From Neisseria mucosa (GTDB taxonomy: Bacteria; Pseudomonadota; Gammaproteobacteria; Burkholderiales; Neisseriaceae): a DNA stretch of 64,000 nucleotides. The stretch covers positions 62,001-126,000 of the forward strand of contig NZ_POWX01000005.1 of the NCBI RefSeq assembly GCF_003044445.1, given 5' to 3'. Under the pieces are notes generated by a model, which saw nothing but the letters and a program-made list of their open reading frames with translations, did no database searches and was not told where the DNA came from. The translations under genes were made by a program, and so were the position numbers. Shown one piece after another: positions 24,836 to 33,490 of the stretch; the first letter of the stretch is position 1, and each line of letters opens with the position of its first letter.

Positions 24836-26479
24836 TTAGGAAACCACTTCGCCTTGGGCGCGTTGTTTGTCGATGCTGCGGTTGATGTGCCATTGTTGGG
24901 CGATGGTCAGGAGGTTGTTGACTACCCAGTACAATACCAGGCCGGCAGGGAAGAAGAAGAACATGGCTGAGAAAACCAGCGGCATGACTTTCATCATTTT
25001 TGCCTGCATCGGGTCGGTCGGCGGCGGGTTGAGGAATGTTTGGGCAAACATGGTGACCGCCATAATTACGGGCAGGATGTAGTAGGGGTCGGAGCGGCTA
25101 AGGTCGGTAATCCAGCCCAGCCAAGGAGCCTGACGCAATTCTACGGAGGCGAACAATGCCCAGTACAAGCCGATGAAGACGGGGATTTGCAACAGCATAG
25201 GCAGACAGCCGCCCAGCGGGTTGATTTTTTCATCTTTGTAAAGCTGCATCATGGCTTGCTGTTGTGCCATGCGGTCGTCGCCGTATTTTTCTTTGATGGC
25301 TTGCAGTTTGGGCGCGGCAGCGCGCATTTTTGCCATCGAGCGGTAGGACGCGTTGGTCAGCGGGTAGAGTACGGCTTTGACGATGATGGTCAAAACGACG
25401 ATTGCCCAGCCCCAGTTGCCGATGATGTTGTGCAGTTGGTTCAGAAGCCAGAAGAGTGGGGAAGCAAACCAGTGTACTTTACCGTAGTCTTTTGCCAGTT
25501 GCAGATTGTCGGCGATATTGGCGATAACGGATGTGGTCTGCGGGCCGGCGTAGAGGTTGATGGAGGCTTCGGATTTTGCGCCGTTTTGGATGGCGGCAAG
25601 GGGAACGCTGACGCTGGTGCTGTACAGGTTGTCATTGCGGCGTTTGATGTCGATACGGCAGTCGCCTGCGGCGCAAACGCTTTGTCCGCCTTTAGGCTGG
25701 AGAATCCAGGTGGACATGAAGTGGTGTTCAATCATGCCGAGCCAGCCGGTTTGGGTTTTGCGGGCGTATTCGGCTTCGTTTTTGCCTGATTTGGCATCGT
25801 CGTCCAAGTCGGAGAAGCTGACTTTTTGGAATTTGTCTTCAGGAGTGTAAACGACGGGGCCGAGGTAGGAGTGGGTAAAGTAGCCTTGACCTTCAGGTTC
25901 GCTGTGGTCGCGTACGATGCGGTAGTCCGCGCTCAGGTTGACAGGCTTGCCGCTGCTGTTGGTGATGTCGAAACGGACGTTGACGAGGTAGCTGTCTTTA
26001 GTGAAGGTATAGACTTTGTCGATTTTCAGTCCGTTTGTTTCAGGCGCACTCAGGCGGACTTCGACTTTGTCGCCGTTGAGGCTGTATTCTTTTTGCGCTG
26101 CGGTAAAGTTGACACCTTTCAGTATGTTGTTGCCTTGCGCATCCAAAAGCTCGGATTGGGCGACGTAGGTGTATTCTTTGCTGTCGTTAAACAGGGTGAA
26201 TGCTTTGTTTTCGTCGCCATTTGCTTTGTATTTGAGCAGGGTCATTTGACGCAGGTCGCCGCTTTTTTCGTCGATGACGGCTTTGACTGTGTCGGTCGTT
26301 ACGGTAATCGGCGTTGCGGGAGCGAGTGCGGCTTCAGCGGCAGCGGTTGCGGCGGTTTGCTGCTGTTGCTGCGCGGCTTGTTGTGCCGGATTGGGTTTGG
26401 GGCTGGGGAAGAAATGTTCCCAGCCGGCAAAGATTGCCAGCGAGATGGCAAAAAATGCCACTAGTCTTTTAAAATCCAT
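24836..26479 (-). CDS. yidC: membrane protein insertase YidC
   Basis: A 547-residue Gram-negative YidC. The first membrane helix (VAFFAISLAIFAGWEHFFP) is followed by an Ala/Gln-rich linker and a large periplasmic domain (about residues 60-340), then the conserved core of five helices (about 350-535) with the YPLTNASYRSMAKM and MLLQIPVFIGLYWALF segments and the substrate-groove region. It inserts membrane proteins alone or with Sec. It is the last gene of the rpmH-rnpA-yidD-yidC block. An AT-type uptake sequence (reverse ATGCCGTCTGAA) lies upstream at 26526-26537. Confidence 0.97.
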   Translation of the reverse strand: MDFKRLVAFFAISLAIFAGWEHFFPSPKPNPAQQAAQQQQQTAATAAAEAALAPATPITVTTDTVKAVIDEKSGDLRQMTLLKYKANGDENKAFTLFNDSKEYTYVAQSELLDAQGNNILKGVNFTAAQKEYSLNGDKVEVRLSAPETNGLKIDKVYTFTKDSYLVNVRFDITNSSGKPVNLSADYRIVRDHSEPEGQGYFTHSYLGPVVYTPEDKFQKVSFSDLDDDAKSGKNEAEYARKTQTGWLGMIEHHFMSTWILQPKGGQSVCAAGDCRIDIKRRNDNLYSTSVSVPLAAIQNGAKSEASINLYAGPQTTSVIANIADNLQLAKDYGKVHWFASPLFWLLNQLHNIIGNWGWAIVVLTIIVKAVLYPLTNASYRSMAKMRAAAPKLQAIKEKYGDDRMAQQQAMMQLYKDEKINPLGGCLPMLLQIPVFIGLYWALFASVELRQAPWLGWITDLSRSDPYYILPVIMAVTMFAQTFLNPPPTDPMQAKMMKVMPLVFSAMFFFFPAGLVLYWVVNNLLTIAQQWHINRSIDKQRAQGEVVS

Positions 26480-26591
26480 AAGAGATTCCTGGAATTGACG
26501 GGTATGTAATGGAGATGAAAACTGCTTCAGACGGCATTATATAGAAACCGACGGGAAATTAAAGGAAATCAAGTTATCCGAATGATTCGGA

Positions 26592-26813
26592 TTACGGGAC
26601 AGGGTCGTGTCCGTGTCCGCCGAAGGGGTGGCAGCGGGCGATGCGTTTGACGGCGAGCCAGCCGCCTTTAAATGCGCCGTATTTTTTGACTGCCTCGACC
26701 GCATATTGCGAACAGGTCGGGGTATAGCGGCAGCGCGGCGGTATCAGCGGGCTGATGGCGTATTGGTAAAAACGGATCAGCGCGAGGATGAATTTGGACA
26801 ACAGGGTATTCAT
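26592..26813 (-). CDS. yidD: membrane protein insertion efficiency factor YidD
   Basis: A 73-residue protein with the family motif RYTPTCSQYAVEAVKKYGAFKG seen in part as CRYTPTCSQYA, and the ending RCHPFGGHGHDPVP. It has an amphipathic N-terminal helix. YidD aids YidC-dependent insertion at the inner membrane. Its ATG overlaps the rnpA stop by one base (TGATG), coupling their translation. Confidence 0.95.
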   Translation of the reverse strand: MNTLLSKFILALIRFYQYAISPLIPPRCRYTPTCSQYAVEAVKKYGAFKGGWLAVKRIARCHPFGGHGHDPVP

Positions 26814-27151
26814 CAGCGTTTGCGCATGAGTTGCGTCAATTGGTTTCGCGCTTCGGCGGCATTTTGCCGGTTGAATGCCAAACGGACGCGTACGACGAAA
26901 TCATGCGGCGGCAGGCTGTTTTTGTTCAGTCTGAACCAGTCGCGGATGACGCGCTTCATATAGTTGCGCTCATGCGCGCGTTTTGCTGTTTTTTTGCTGA
27001 CGACCAAGCCGAGCCGCGGATGGTTCAATCCGTTGTCGGCAGATTGGGAAACTTGCAGCAAATCGCGGCTGCGCCGGTTTTTGAACGCAAAAACGGATGA
27101 AAAATCATCCGTTTTTAATAAGCGGTACTGCTTTCCGAAGCGGTAGTCCAA
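26813..27151 (-). CDS. rnpA: ribonuclease P protein component
   Basis: A 112-residue basic protein. The RNR signature is present as AKRAHERNYMKRVIRDWFR, with the preceding RLGLVVSKKTAKRA strand. It binds RNase P RNA to mature tRNA 5' ends. It lies two bases beyond the rpmH stop and overlaps yidD. Confidence 0.95.
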   Translation of the reverse strand: MDYRFGKQYRLLKTDDFSSVFAFKNRRSRDLLQVSQSADNGLNHPRLGLVVSKKTAKRAHERNYMKRVIRDWFRLNKNSLPPHDFVVRVRLAFNRQNAAEARNQLTQLMRKR

Positions 27152-27153
27152 AA

Positions 27154-27288
27154 TTACACTGCCAAGCGTTTGCGGCCTTTGGCGCGACGGGCTGCCAATA
27201 CTGCGCGACCACCGCGGGTTTTGGAGCGAACCAGGAAGCCGTGGGTGCGTTTGCGTTTGGTAACGGAAGGTTGATAAGTGCGTTTCAT
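27154..27288 (-). CDS. rpmH: ribosomal protein L34
   Basis: A 44-residue, very basic protein starting MKRTYQPSVTKRKRTHGF and ending GRKRLAV, the full L34 sequence. The ATG at 27288 is the family start; the upstream in-frame extension is non-coding. GGAAACATC lies upstream. It is the first gene of the block opposite dnaA. Confidence 0.97.
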   Translation of the reverse strand: MKRTYQPSVTKRKRTHGFLVRSKTRGGRAVLAARRAKGRKRLAV

Positions 27289-27419
27289 GATGTTTCCTAA
27301 AAAAATCGGTAGATAAATAAACCGTGAATTACACTCCAATTTTCATCTTTTGTCAATCTCGGTTGAGTAAATGGATATGGCGCGCGGGATGATTCGGTTT
27401 GCGGATTTGCGCGGCGCTT

Positions 27420-27473
27420 TGTGGATAAAATTTCCGGCGGGTTGTGGATAAAGTTGGTCGGAGTGGGTATAAT
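27420..27473 (+). promoter_or_regulatory. DnaA boxes overlapping the dnaA promoter; possible oriC region
   Basis: Two perfect DnaA boxes (TGTGGATAA, reverse of TTATCCACA) lie at 27420-27428 and 27443-27451. A perfect -10 TATAAT is at 27468-27473. The best -35, TGGATA at 27445-27450, is inside the second box with a 17-bp spacer, which suggests DnaA autorepression. The surrounding rpmH-dnaA gap (27289-27714) is AT-rich with an inverted DUS pair in the leader (about 27503-27580). Only two clear boxes are visible, so origin function is unproven. Confidence 0.65.
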
Positions 27474-27714
27474 CGGCAATTCCTGTCCCTTTGCCGGGCG
27501 ATAGGTCGTCTGAAAATGTTGATACGGATTTATCGTGATGATTTTCTGAAAATAATTTAATTGTATTTTCAGACGACGTTCGGTTTGGCGGATAGGGTTT
27601 GTGCGGTATTTGCGACACTTTTCCCGTCGGGCTGAAACCGCATTTTCAAAGGCTGCAATTTCCGACGGTTTCTCTCCGTTTCTTTCCAACGACTTCCACG
27701 ACTCGAGCTTATTC

Positions 27715-29265
27715 ATGACGCTAGCAGAATTTTGGCCGCAGTGCCTCCGCCGACTTCACGATATTTTGCCTGCCGGGCAGTTCGCGCAATGGATTGCGCC
27801 CTTGACCGTGGGTGAGGAAAACGGCGTGTGGGTGGTTTACGGTAAAAACCAGTTTGCCTGCAATATGCTCAAAAGCCAGTTTGCCGCCAAAATCGAAGTA
27901 GTGCGTGCGGAATTGGCTCCGCTGCAAGCGGCTTTTGCGTTTAAGGCGGGTGCTGGGCAGCATTATGAAATGGCGGAAAATGCGGAGGCGGTTGCGCCTG
28001 AACACGCTGCGTTGACGGAAGAAATGCCGAAAGCTGACGCACAAGAATCTTTTTCGGACGAGACGTCGTCTGAAAACTCGGACAAGCCCTCCGTTGCGAA
28101 AACGGCGGCGGATATTTTGGCGCAGCGCATGAAAAATCTGCCGCACGAGAGCAAACAGCCTGCCGCCGCGCCCGCAGAATCCAAAGTCGTTACCAAAGCC
28201 AAAACGGAAGCGCAGCGCGATGCGGAAGAAGCGCGTTACGAGCAAACCAATCTGTCGCGCGATTACACATTCGATACCTTGGTCGAAGGTAAGGGCAACC
28301 GCCTTGCCGCAGCCGCCGCCCAAGCCATTGCGGAGAATCCGGGGCAGGGCTACAACCCGTTTTTCCTATACGGCAGCACGGGTTTGGGTAAAACCCACTT
28401 GGTGCAGGCCATCGGCAACGAACTGCTGAAAAACCGCCCTGACGCCAAAGTGCGCTATATGCATTCAGACGACTATATCCGCAGCTTTATGAAAGCAGTG
28501 CGCAACAATACTTACGATGTGTTCAAGCAGCAATACAAACAATACGACCTGCTGATTATCGACGACATCCAGTTCATCAAAGGCAAAGACCGTACGATGG
28601 AAGAATTTTTCTATCTGTACAACCATTTTCACAACGAGAAAAAACAGCTCATCCTCACTTGCGACGTGTTGCCTGCCAAAATCGAAGGCATGGACGACCG
28701 CCTCAAATCGCGTTTTTCATGGGGTTTGACTTTAGAACTCGAGCCGCCCGAGCTGGAAATGCGCGTGGCGATTTTGCAGAAAAAGGCAGAAGCGGCAGGC
28801 ATCAGCATTGAAGACGAGGCCGCATTGTTTGTTGCCAACCTGATTCGTTCCAACGTGCGCGAACTGGAAGGCGCGTTCAACCGCGTCAGCGCAAGCAGCC
28901 GCTTTATGAACCGCCCCGTTATCGACATGGATTTGGCGCGCACGGCTTTGCAGGACATCATCGCCGAAAAACACAAAATCATTACCGCCGACACCATTAT
29001 CGACGCGACTGCCAAATATTACCGCATTAAAATCAGCGATATACTCGGTAAAAAGCGCACGCGCAACATTGCCCGTCCGCGTCAAGTCGCCATGAGCCTG
29101 ACCAAAGAGCTGACCACCCTCAGCCTGCCGTCCATCGGCGATGCGTTCGGCGGACGCGACCACACGACCGTCATGCACGGCGTGAAAGCCGTCGCAAAAC
29201 TGCGCGAAGAAGATCCCGAGTTGGCGCAAGATTATGAAAAACTCCTGATTCTGATTCAAAACTGA
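27715..29265 (+). CDS. dnaA: chromosomal replication initiator DnaA
   Basis: A 516-residue initiator. Domain I (residues 1-85, MTLAEFWPQCLRRLHDILPA) binds partner proteins. A linker of about 100 residues is Ala/Glu/Lys-rich. The AAA+ domain has Walker A GSTGLGKTH and Walker B LLIIDDIQF. Domain IV has the DnaA-box recognition helix region (ARPRQVAMSLTKELT and GGRDHTTVMHG). The ATG at 27715 is chosen because the family sequence starts there; the in-frame ATG-like starts upstream are leader. It is co-directional with dnaN. Confidence 0.97.
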   Translation: MTLAEFWPQCLRRLHDILPAGQFAQWIAPLTVGEENGVWVVYGKNQFACNMLKSQFAAKIEVVRAELAPLQAAFAFKAGAGQHYEMAENAEAVAPEHAALTEEMPKADAQESFSDETSSENSDKPSVAKTAADILAQRMKNLPHESKQPAAAPAESKVVTKAKTEAQRDAEEARYEQTNLSRDYTFDTLVEGKGNRLAAAAAQAIAENPGQGYNPFFLYGSTGLGKTHLVQAIGNELLKNRPDAKVRYMHSDDYIRSFMKAVRNNTYDVFKQQYKQYDLLIIDDIQFIKGKDRTMEEFFYLYNHFHNEKKQLILTCDVLPAKIEGMDDRLKSRFSWGLTLELEPPELEMRVAILQKKAEAAGISIEDEAALFVANLIRSNVRELEGAFNRVSASSRFMNRPVIDMDLARTALQDIIAEKHKIITADTIIDATAKYYRIKISDILGKKRTRNIARPRQVAMSLTKELTTLSLPSIGDAFGGRDHTTVMHGVKAVAKLREEDPELAQDYEKLLILIQN

Positions 29266-29414
29266 GTCAGAACCGGCTTTCAGACGACCCCTCTCTTAAA
29301 AAGGTCGTCTGAAAACACAAATACACTTTGATTTTAACGGCGGCGCATTATTCATCCCGCACGCCGAACCCGATTCAGAAACATCCGAAATAACCGATTC
29401 AAAAGGAATTGACC

Positions 29415-30518
29415 ATGCTGATTTTACAAGCCGACCGCGACAGTCTGCTCAAGCCGCTGCAAGCCGTTACCGGTATCGTCGAACGCCGCCATACCCTGCC
29501 CATCCTCTCTAACGTCTTGCTCGAAAGCAAAGACGGTCAAACCAAACTCCTGGCGACCGACTTGGAAATCCAAATCAACACAGCCGGTCCGGAAAGTCAG
29601 GCAGGCGACTTCCGTATCACCACAAACGCCAAAAAATTCCAAGACATCCTGCGCGCCTTGCCCGACAGCGCCATCGTTTCGCTCGACTGGGCGGACAACC
29701 GCCTGACCCTGCGTGCAGGCAAATCACGCTTCGCCCTGCAAACCCTGCCTGCCGAAGACTTCCCGCTGATGAGCGTCGGCGAAGACATCAGTGCAGCGTT
29801 TTCCCTGTCGCAAGAAACCTTCAAAACCATGCTTTCGCAAGTCCAATACAGCATGGCAGTGCAAGACATCCGCTACTACCTCAACGGCTTGCTGATGCAG
29901 GTTGAAGGCAACCAACTGCGCCTCGTCGCCACCGACGGCCACCGCCTTGCCTACGCCGCCAGCCAAATCGAAGCCGAATTGCCAAAAACCGAAGTCATCC
30001 TGCCGCGCAAAACCGTTTTGGAACTTTTCAAGCTGCTGAACAACCCATCCGAACCCATCAGCGTCGAATTGCTCAACAACCAAGTGCGCTTTCAATGCAA
30101 CGGTACGACCATCGTCAGCAAAGTCATCGACGGCAAATTCCCCGACTTCAACCGCGTCATCCCGTTGGACAACGACAAAATCTTCCTCGTTTCACGCACC
30201 CAACTTTTGGGCGCACTTGAACGTGCCGCCATCCTTGCCAACGAAAAATTCCGCGGCGCGCGCCTGTTCCTGCAACCCGGCCTCTTGAGCGTCGTGTGCA
30301 GCAACAACGAGCAGGAAGAAGCACGCGAAGAACTCGAAATCGCCTACCAAGGCGGCGAACTCGAAGTCGGCTTCAATATCGGCTATCTGATGGACGTATT
30401 GCGCAACATCCATTCCGACGATATGCAGCTTGCCTTCGGCGATGCCAACCGCTCGACCTTGTTTACCGTACCGAACAACCCGAACTTCAAATACATCGTT
30501 ATGCCGATGCGCATCTGA
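29415..30518 (+). CDS. dnaN: DNA polymerase III beta sliding clamp
   Basis: A 367-residue clamp with three repeated domains and the expected ending (NNPNFKYIVMPMRI). It encircles DNA and tethers polymerase III. The ATG at 29415 follows AAAAGGAATTG at good spacing; the in-frame TTG six bases upstream is too close to the ribosome site. A 149-bp gap with a DUS hairpin (29278-29313) lies between it and dnaA. That hairpin lacks a T run on the plus strand and may not terminate. Confidence 0.97.
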   Translation: MLILQADRDSLLKPLQAVTGIVERRHTLPILSNVLLESKDGQTKLLATDLEIQINTAGPESQAGDFRITTNAKKFQDILRALPDSAIVSLDWADNRLTLRAGKSRFALQTLPAEDFPLMSVGEDISAAFSLSQETFKTMLSQVQYSMAVQDIRYYLNGLLMQVEGNQLRLVATDGHRLAYAASQIEAELPKTEVILPRKTVLELFKLLNNPSEPISVELLNNQVRFQCNGTTIVSKVIDGKFPDFNRVIPLDNDKIFLVSRTQLLGALERAAILANEKFRGARLFLQPGLLSVVCSNNEQEEAREELEIAYQGGELEVGFNIGYLMDVLRNIHSDDMQLAFGDANRSTLFTVPNNPNFKYIVMPMRI

Positions 30519-30542
30519 TACGATGGTTGTTTTGAAATGAAT

Positions 30543-30588
30543 AAAAAGGTCGTCTGAAAACCTGTTTGGTTTTCAGACGACCTTTTTA
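30543..30588. terminator. inverted-DUS terminator after dnaN
   Basis: AAAAAGGTCGTCTGAAAACC and GGTTTTCAGACGACCTTTTT pair across a 5-base loop with A and T runs at the edges. It serves the convergent dnaN and RDD genes. Confidence 0.93.
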
Positions 30589-30612
30589 TGTAGTTACACG
30601 GCAGTGAAACGA

Positions 30613-31137
30613 TCAGCTTTCGGATGCTTCCTGTTTCAAATCGACCAATCGCGTTCCTGCCAAGAAATCGTATAAAAACTGCCGGTCGGGGTTCAGTAGG
30701 GCGAAGCCCCATGGCAGGATGAGCCAGATCAGGGCGGCGCCGAAGGCGGGCACGGGCGGGATGGCGAGCAGGTGGCGCAAGCCCGCGTATGCGAGCAGGG
30801 GGATGAAAACGACGAAGATGCATGCCCAAATAAAGCGGATGCGCAGTTGCGATAATGGCGGCAGCGTGCCGTTGCGGCCGTGCAGTCCGATTTTCCAAGT
30901 CTGCATGGCGAGGGTGCGGCCGGTCTTCGTCCAGTTGGTTTTGAAGTAGAGCCACCAGCTTCCTACAAAGATAATGCAGGTAGCCAAGCTGGAAAGAAGC
31001 TGGGAGATGGGGTTGAGGAAAATGGCGGCGATGCCGGCAAGGATGGCGGCGATGGCGGTTACGGCGCCGGTCAGCAGCAACTCGTACATCAGGGCGGCAA
31101 GGCGGCGTTTGATGGGTGCGGGGGGAAGGGCGGTCAT
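30613..31137 (-). CDS. RDD-family membrane protein
   Basis: A 174-residue protein with about four hydrophobic segments. The RDD family usually begins with an Arg near the first helix and two Asp residues in later ones; here IKRRLAALMYELLL and the WKIGLHGRNG loop fit. Some RDD proteins act as Na+/H+ antiporters, but the substrate here is unknown. The ATG at 31137 is used because upstream in-frame codons overlap the DUS hairpin. Confidence 0.8.
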   Translation of the reverse strand: MTALPPAPIKRRLAALMYELLLTGAVTAIAAILAGIAAIFLNPISQLLSSLATCIIFVGSWWLYFKTNWTKTGRTLAMQTWKIGLHGRNGTLPPLSQLRIRFIWACIFVVFIPLLAYAGLRHLLAIPPVPAFGAALIWLILPWGFALLNPDRQFLYDFLAGTRLVDLKQEASES

Positions 31138-31152
31138 GGCGGTCTTGTCGGT

Positions 31153-31224
31153 AAAAAGGTCGTCTGAAAAACGGAATGTTTTGTTTCGGCAAATCCGCCG
31201 CATTCGTTTTCAGACGACCTTTGT
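31153..31224 (-). terminator. long-loop inverted-DUS terminator
   Basis: AAAAAGGTCGTCTGAAAA (31153-) and TTTTCAGACGACCTTTG (-31224) are separated by about 38 bp. It lies between two minus-strand genes, immediately after the stop at 31235, and reads into a T run on the minus strand. Confidence 0.7.
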
Positions 31225-31234
31225 TTGGGAGGAA

Positions 31235-31654
31235 TCAGCGGTGGGGACGTTTTTGTCCGCGCGCCTGCTGGGCTGCCATTTGGTTCATTTCCTGACGGGT
31301 CGGGCGTTTTTTGAACATGGCGTGCGCTTCATCGACCGAGCATTTTTGCGACAGGCAGACCAACGTTACCGCGTCTTTTTGGTGTTGTCCGCCGCTGTGG
31401 TACATACGGCGCAGGTTGGCTTCGTTGATGCGGCCTTTTTCAGGATCGATGTCGAATTTTTTCAGACGTTCGATGAACTGGTGCTGTTGGCGGCGCGAAG
31501 TCCAGACGAAGCCGCCGGCGGCTGCGGCGACAATAATAACGGCGAGCAGGATGGCGAGCGGCCATGAATCGACGATTAAGACGATGAGCAGGCTTAAAAC
31601 GGCGGTGGTCAGCACAAGCAGGCCGCCGATACGGAGTTTGGTTTGGTTGTCCAT
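31235..31654 (-). CDS. membrane protein of unknown function
   Basis: A 139-residue protein with two adjacent N-terminal helices (about residues 9-29 and 31-50) and a charged cytoplasmic tail (RRQQHQFIERLKKFDIDPEKGRINEANLRRMYHSGGQHQKDAV) ending in a Gln/Arg-rich segment. A ribosome site (AAGGAA) precedes the ATG. No family is recognised. A degenerate DUS pair lies upstream (31684-31745). The following 170 bp up to pip contains nothing else visible. Confidence 0.65.
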   Translation of the reverse strand: MDNQTKLRIGGLLVLTTAVLSLLIVLIVDSWPLAILLAVIIVAAAAGGFVWTSRRQQHQFIERLKKFDIDPEKGRINEANLRRMYHSGGQHQKDAVTLVCLSQKCSVDEAHAMFKKRPTRQEMNQMAAQQARGQKRPHR

Positions 31655-31917
31655 GAAGTTGCAGTTCCTTATTAAGGGTGGGAGATCGTCTGAAAAACGG
31701 AGGCTAGTTTTGTAGAACCTGCCGCGTCGGTTTTCAGACGACCTTGAATCTCGTAATTAACGCTATTTTACAGTATTTTCGGAATTTGGTGGGAAGGTGG
31801 CGGCAGGCGGATTTTCCTGTCGCAAAGTCAAAGAAAACGATATTGTTTGTCTGCCGTTATTCCCATTCGCACAGAAATAACGGCAAACCATGCTTTTATG
31901 ATTTCAATTCCTTATTA

Positions 31918-32853
31918 TTACCACGCCGCACGTTCCCTCATATCTTCCACCGCTTCCACCAACGCCGCCGCCAAGGGTGGATCAAACGACGAGTGTCCCG
32001 CCTGAATCACGCGCAACTCGGCGTCGGGGAGCGCCTGCGACAGTTCCCACGCGCTTTGCATGGGGGTGCATAAGTCGTAGCGTCCTTGCACGATGATGGT
32101 CGGGATATGGCGGATTTTGTCCGTGTTCGCCAAAATCGCTTTGTCGCCCTTCAGCCAGCCTTCGTTGACGAAATAATGGTTTTCCAAACGGGCGATGGCG
32201 AGCGATTGGTAGGCGTCTTCATCGACGTCTTGCGGCTCGAAGCGGATCAGGTAGCTTTCCCAGTCCGCCCATGCTTTGGCGGCTTTCAGACGACCTGCTT
32301 CGTCTTCGCCGAACAGCATTTCGTGATACGCCGCAATCAGGCTGCCGCGTTTTTCTTCGGCGACGGGCGCGAGGAATTTCTGCCATTGCGCGGGATAAAT
32401 CTGGCTGACGCCGCCCGCTTCGTCGAGCCACGCCATTTCGGACGGGCGGCACAGGAATATCCCGCGCAAAACGAGTCCGGCAACGCGTTCGGGATGGGTT
32501 TCGGCATACGCGAGCGACAAGGTGCTGCCCCATGAGCCGCCGAACACCAGCCATTTTTGGATGTCCAGCATTTCGCGGACTTTTTCGATGTCGGCAACCA
32601 AGTCCCAAGTCGTGTTGTCATCGGTGCAGGCGTAAGGCAGCGAACGGCCGCAGCCGCGCTGGTCAATGATGACGATGCGGAACACGTCGGGATTGAAAAA
32701 GCCGCGGCAGGCAGGCGATGCGCCCGCGCCCGGGCCGCCGTGCAGGAAGATGACGGGCAGCCCGTCGGGATTGCCGGATTCTTCCCAGTAGATTTGGTGG
32801 ATGTCCGATACGGGCAGCAGGCCGCTGCGGATGGGTTCGCGGATGGGGTGCAT
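31918..32853 (-). CDS. pip: proline iminopeptidase
   Basis: A 311-residue alpha/beta hydrolase of peptidase family S33. The oxyanion sequence HGGPGAGASP and nucleophile Ser107 (GGSWGS) are present, with Asp260 (GRYD) and His287 (AGHSS) completing the triad. It removes N-terminal proline from peptides in the cytoplasm. ATG at 32853 follows AGGAGAAAC and starts the family sequence MHPIREP. An in-frame reverse DUS lies near 32290. It is divergent from lptE. Confidence 0.95.
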   Translation of the reverse strand: MHPIREPIRSGLLPVSDIHQIYWEESGNPDGLPVIFLHGGPGAGASPACRGFFNPDVFRIVIIDQRGCGRSLPYACTDDNTTWDLVADIEKVREMLDIQKWLVFGGSWGSTLSLAYAETHPERVAGLVLRGIFLCRPSEMAWLDEAGGVSQIYPAQWQKFLAPVAEEKRGSLIAAYHEMLFGEDEAGRLKAAKAWADWESYLIRFEPQDVDEDAYQSLAIARLENHYFVNEGWLKGDKAILANTDKIRHIPTIIVQGRYDLCTPMQSAWELSQALPDAELRVIQAGHSSFDPPLAAALVEAVEDMRERAAW

Positions 32854-33010
32854 GATGTTTCTCCTGTTGTCTGACGTTTGGATTGTACCCATCGGGCAGG
32901 TAAACGACAAACGGCAAGGGGTCGTCTGAAATCCGCTTCTGCCGCCGCGTTTCCCGACCGCCCGACTATCCGCTATAATTCCCCGATACCCGCGCAACAG
33001 AAAGAATGAA

Positions 33011-33490
33011 ATGAACAAAATCCTGATGACCGCCGCCGTACTGCTTCTGTCCGCCTGCGGCTTTCACCTCAAAGGCATGGGCGGCACCGCACGCACGCTG
33101 CCGTATCCCGCTTGGCACATCCAAAACGCCTCCGTCATGCAAAAGGCTTTGGAAAACGCCCTGCGCCGCGCCGACGGCAAACCCGTTTCCGCCGCCGAAG
33201 CGCAAATGACTTTGCACATCAAGAACATTGAAACCCGTCAGGACATCTACACCATCACCCGCGCCGCGCTGGTCAACGAATACCTGCTGACCCTGCGCGT
33301 CGAAGCCCAAGCCATGCGCAACGGCGAGCCTGTGGGCGAACCGATGACCATTCTCGTCAACCGCACGATGGACTACAACGACAGCGAAGTATTGGGCAAA
33401 CAGGAAGAAAGCGAAACCATTTGGGCGGAAATGCGTGCCGACGCCGCCGACCAAATCGTCCGCCGCCTGACGTTCTTGAAAGCGTATTGA
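33011..33490 (+). CDS. lptE: LPS-assembly lipoprotein LptE
   Basis: A 159-residue outer-membrane lipoprotein. The signal peptide ends in LLLSAC, giving lipidated Cys16, followed by GFHLKG as in LptE. It plugs the LptD barrel and helps place lipooligosaccharide in the outer leaflet. The stop overlaps the holA start by one base, the usual lptE-holA order. A TATAAT at 32974-32979 may be its promoter -10. Confidence 0.92.
   Translation: MNKILMTAAVLLLSACGFHLKGMGGTARTLPYPAWHIQNASVMQKALENALRRADGKPVSAAEAQMTLHIKNIETRQDIYTITRAALVNEYLLTLRVEAQAMRNGEPVGEPMTILVNRTMDYNDSEVLGKQEESETIWAEMRADAADQIVRRLTFLKAY

Noticed and set aside
31111..31122. Short G run in the RDD gene as a phase-variation tract
   Set aside because: It is only about six G residues, too short for efficient slippage, and the frame is intact.
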